Source: Paludibacteraceae bacterium (GTDB lineage: Bacteria; Bacteroidota; Bacteroidia; Bacteroidales; Paludibacteraceae). Taken from it: 64,000 nucleotides of DNA. The stretch lies in assembly GCA_024693065.1 (NCBI GenBank), contig JAILLP010000024.1:151623-215622 (forward strand). Reading direction: 5' to 3'. The notes below the pieces were generated by a model. It saw only the letters and a list, made by a program, of their open reading frames with translations, did not search any database and had not been told where the DNA came from. Position 1 is the stretch's first letter. Every line of letters begins with the position of its first letter. Below are positions 62,044-64,000 of the stretch, piece by piece. The translations under genes and the position numbers were made by a program.

Positions 62044-63246
62044 ATGTCTAAAGTACTTATTATCGGAATTGGTGGCGTCGGCACTGTAGTGGCGCACAAA
62101 GTCGCACAGAACAGGGATGTATTCTCTGAGATCGTTATCACCAGCAGAACGAAATCCAAATGCGACAAATTGGCGGAAGAACTGAAATCCCGTTATGGTG
62201 TAAACGTGGCAACAGACAGGGTTGATGCAGATGTCACCGAACAAATCATCGATTTGTTCAAAAAGCACAAACCAGAATTGGTAATCAACGTCGCATTACC
62301 TTACCAAGATTTGAACATCATGGACGCATGCCTGGAATGTGGCGTCAATTACTTGGATACAGCAAACTACGAACCAAAAGACGTAGCACACTTTGAATAC
62401 AGCTGGCAATGGGCCTACAAAAAAAGATTCGAAGAGGCTGGTCTGACCGCCATACTGGGATGCGGATTCGATCCTGGAGTATCAGGTGTCTATACCGCAT
62501 ACGCAGCCAAACATCACTTCGATGAAATCCAGTATCTGGACATAGTGGACTGCAATGCGGGGAACCACCACAAAGCATTCGCAACCAATTTCAACCCGGA
62601 GATCAACATACGTGAAATCACCCAAAAAGGAAGGTTCTACGAGAACGGACAATGGATTGAGACGGGTGCTCTGGAAATACACAAACCGCTAACCTACCCG
62701 AACATCGGACCTCGAGAGTCATATCTCATGTTCCACGAAGAGCTTGAATCATTGGTGAAAAACTATCCGACCATCAAACGGGCAAGATTCTGGATGACAT
62801 TCGGGCAAGAATACCTAACCCACCTCCGCGTCATTCAAGACATCGGCATGGCAAGGATCGACGAAGTGGAATACAACGGCATGAAAATTGTTCCGCTACA
62901 ATTCCTGAAAGCAGTACTTCCCAACCCAAAAGACTTGGGAGAAAACTACGAAGGGGAAACCAGCATCGGCTGCAGAATCAGAGGATTGAAAGACGGAAAG
63001 GAGAAGACATACTACGTGTACAATAACTGCAGCCATCACGAGGCGTACAAGGAGACAGGCATGCAAGGTGTAAGCTACACGACCGGAGTGCCAGCCATGA
63101 TTGGTGCGATGATGTTCTGCAAAGGTCTTTGGAAACGTCCAGGCGTATGGAACGTGGAAGAGTTCGACCCAGATCCATTTATGGAACAACTCAACAAACA
63201 GGGGTTGCCTTGGCACGAGATATTCAACGAGGACCTAGAGTTATAA
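62044..63246 (+). CDS. Carboxynorspermidine dehydrogenase (saccharopine dehydrogenase family)
   Basis: A 400-aa NADPH-dependent enzyme of alternative spermidine synthesis, joining aspartate semialdehyde to a diamine. The Rossmann motif GIGGVGTVVAHKVA is at the N-terminus; VNYLDTANYEP, LGCGFDPGVSGVYTAYA and NNCSHHEAY are typical of carboxynorspermidine/carboxyspermidine dehydrogenases, not of lysine-forming saccharopine reductase. The decarboxylase partner (NspC) is not in the window. A strong terminator follows 32 nt after the stop. Confidence 0.92.
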   Translation: MSKVLIIGIGGVGTVVAHKVAQNRDVFSEIVITSRTKSKCDKLAEELKSRYGVNVATDRVDADVTEQIIDLFKKHKPELVINVALPYQDLNIMDACLECGVNYLDTANYEPKDVAHFEYSWQWAYKKRFEEAGLTAILGCGFDPGVSGVYTAYAAKHHFDEIQYLDIVDCNAGNHHKAFATNFNPEINIREITQKGRFYENGQWIETGALEIHKPLTYPNIGPRESYLMFHEELESLVKNYPTIKRARFWMTFGQEYLTHLRVIQDIGMARIDEVEYNGMKIVPLQFLKAVLPNPKDLGENYEGETSIGCRIRGLKDGKEKTYYVYNNCSHHEAYKETGMQGVSYTTGVPAMIGAMMFCKGLWKRPGVWNVEEFDPDPFMEQLNKQGLPWHEIFNEDLEL

Positions 63247-63278
63247 ACAGACCGGAAGTAATAATCGCTAAAAACAGG

Positions 63279-63312
63279 AATGGAGACGGAGCAAATCCGT
63301 CTCCATTTTTTT
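63279..63312 (+). terminator. Intrinsic terminator of carboxynorspermidine dehydrogenase
   Basis: A perfect 12-bp stem AATGGAGACGGA / TCCGTCTCCATT with a GCAAA loop, then a T-run. Confidence 0.95.
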
Positions 63313-63357
63313 ATCCGAGAAAGGGAAGCGTGGAATAAAACACCTAAGGCGACAAAA

Positions 63358-63389
63358 CAAAAAGGGGCGGTCATTTGCGACCAGCCCCC
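63358..63389 (-). terminator. Intrinsic terminator of the PorP/SprF-family gene
   Basis: On the minus strand GGGGCtGGTC / GACCgCCCC pairs (63364-63388), followed by TTTTT; 27 nt after the gene's stop. Confidence 0.8.
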
Positions 63390-63414
63390 GAAAAAATAAA
63401 TAGTAAAAATTAAA

Positions 63415-64000
63415 TTATCTACAGAAGTGCTTCGTCACACACCAAGTGTAACCCAGCATGATCTCGTGTGATCCACCATTCTTGCGTTGGAACTGCGTCA
63501 GACCCAACTGGTAGGCATAACCCACATGGAATCCCTTGTAACGGATACCACCCATCGCATAGAACGCCAACGGAGCGGGGTTGTTCTCGCTCTTATCCAG
63601 CGTGTGGCGGTAGGAAAGTTGCAACCAATAAGAGAAATCCTTGTTATCCGGAATCGTCTGCATATACTTCAGATTGATATCCAACTGTCTGTTCTTCTCC
63701 GTATTGAACTTGAACATCGCAGCCGGTTCGAGCGTAATCTCGTTCACAAGGTCGAAGTCATAGCCCAAGAATCCGAACATGGTGAGCGGACGCTTCGGCT
63801 CCTCCAGGCCCAACTCGGTCAACTCGGTCGGCACGATATCCTTGGCGGAGAAACCCGCAAAGAAGTTATCCCACAAGAAGTACACACCCGCATTCGCATT
63901 GAGGTACATACCCTTGTTGGAACCTCCATTTCCCAAGGAAGGATCTTCGAATCCATAATCATTGAACAACTTCTTGTCGAAGTTATAGTGGTTCAACATT
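63415..64000 (-). CDS. PorP/SprF-family outer-membrane protein, C-terminal part
   Basis: The last 194 codons of a gene whose start lies beyond the window. The segments AGVYFLWDNFFAGFSAKDI, EPAAMFKFNTEKNRQLDINLKYM and FYAMGGIRYKGFHVGYAYQLG are typical of the PorP/SprF family of type IX secretion outer-membrane proteins. SprF-type members help surface display of T9SS substrates such as the gliding adhesin SprB. The Met at 63999 is internal, not the start. The presence of this gene supports an active T9SS, matching the five proteins in the window with sorting-type ends. Confidence 0.88.
   Translation of the reverse strand, partial: MLNHYNFDKKLFNDYGFEDPSLGNGGSNKGMYLNANAGVYFLWDNFFAGFSAKDIVPTELTELGLEEPKRPLTMFGFLGYDFDLVNEITLEPAAMFKFNTEKNRQLDINLKYMQTIPDNKDFSYWLQLSYRHTLDKSENNPAPLAFYAMGGIRYKGFHVGYAYQLGLTQFQRKNGGSHEIMLGYTWCVTKHFCR

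Overview
The window is chromosomal DNA of a member of the Bacteroidota, most likely the order Bacteroidales. The evidence is: TAnnTTTG-type -7 promoter boxes, some with a TTTG-like -33 box about 19 nt upstream; near absence of Shine-Dalgarno sequences; several secreted proteins ending in type IX secretion system (T9SS) type A sorting domains; a PorP/SprF-family protein at the right edge; and typical Bacteroidales genes (Lnb/DUF4105, C10 peptidase, GH43, NfnAB, carboxynorspermidine dehydrogenase). I cannot name the genus. No rRNA, tRNA, CRISPR array, insertion sequence or phage was seen.

Layout. 1-7.5 kb (minus strand): partial menE, gapA, two overlapping short lipoprotein genes, an Lnb-like gene, a tiny protein that is little more than a T9SS sorting domain, then the compact chain phoH-purC-recF-dciA-thioesterase. 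7.7-9.8 kb: a C10 (streptopain-like) lipoprotein protease with a partner lipoprotein. 10.1-15.1 kb (plus): hisS, a membrane transporter, a translationally coupled DUF3791/DUF3990/small-ORF module, a DMP19-like gene and a DUF4197 gene. 15.2-24.7 kb: a surface-protein island with a cysteine-paired leucine-rich-repeat protein, a secreted YD-repeat-like protein, a 1459-aa LRR + CDSI-repeat + T9SS protein and an adjoining outer-membrane barrel. 24.8-35.5 kb: an ACT-ACT-metallo-beta-lactamase fusion, a Cys4/TonB-plug-like protein, the chain secA-lgt-nagB-phosphoglucomutase, and a polyprenyl glycosylphosphotransferase. 35.7-47.5 kb: class II ribonucleotide reductase, an acyltransferase, an unknown protein, dnaB, a secreted GH43 enzyme and nfnAB. 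47.6-61.6 kb: a BatD-like protein, an OmpA-family barrel, a 3298-aa T9SS repeat protein and another T9SS substrate. 62-64 kb: carboxynorspermidine dehydrogenase and a partial PorP/SprF gene.

The most notable theme is a two-gene cassette present twice: a giant T9SS-exported protein built of disulfide-type CDSI repeats, followed at once by an outer-membrane barrel. The two barrels are homologous, and the two giants share the same C-terminal Ig-like plus sorting module. This resembles in logic the SprB/SprF adhesin-plus-partner arrangement but uses a different barrel family. The second theme is the coupled DUF3791-DUF3990 module, which looks like a toxin-antitoxin or ADP-ribosyltransferase cassette.
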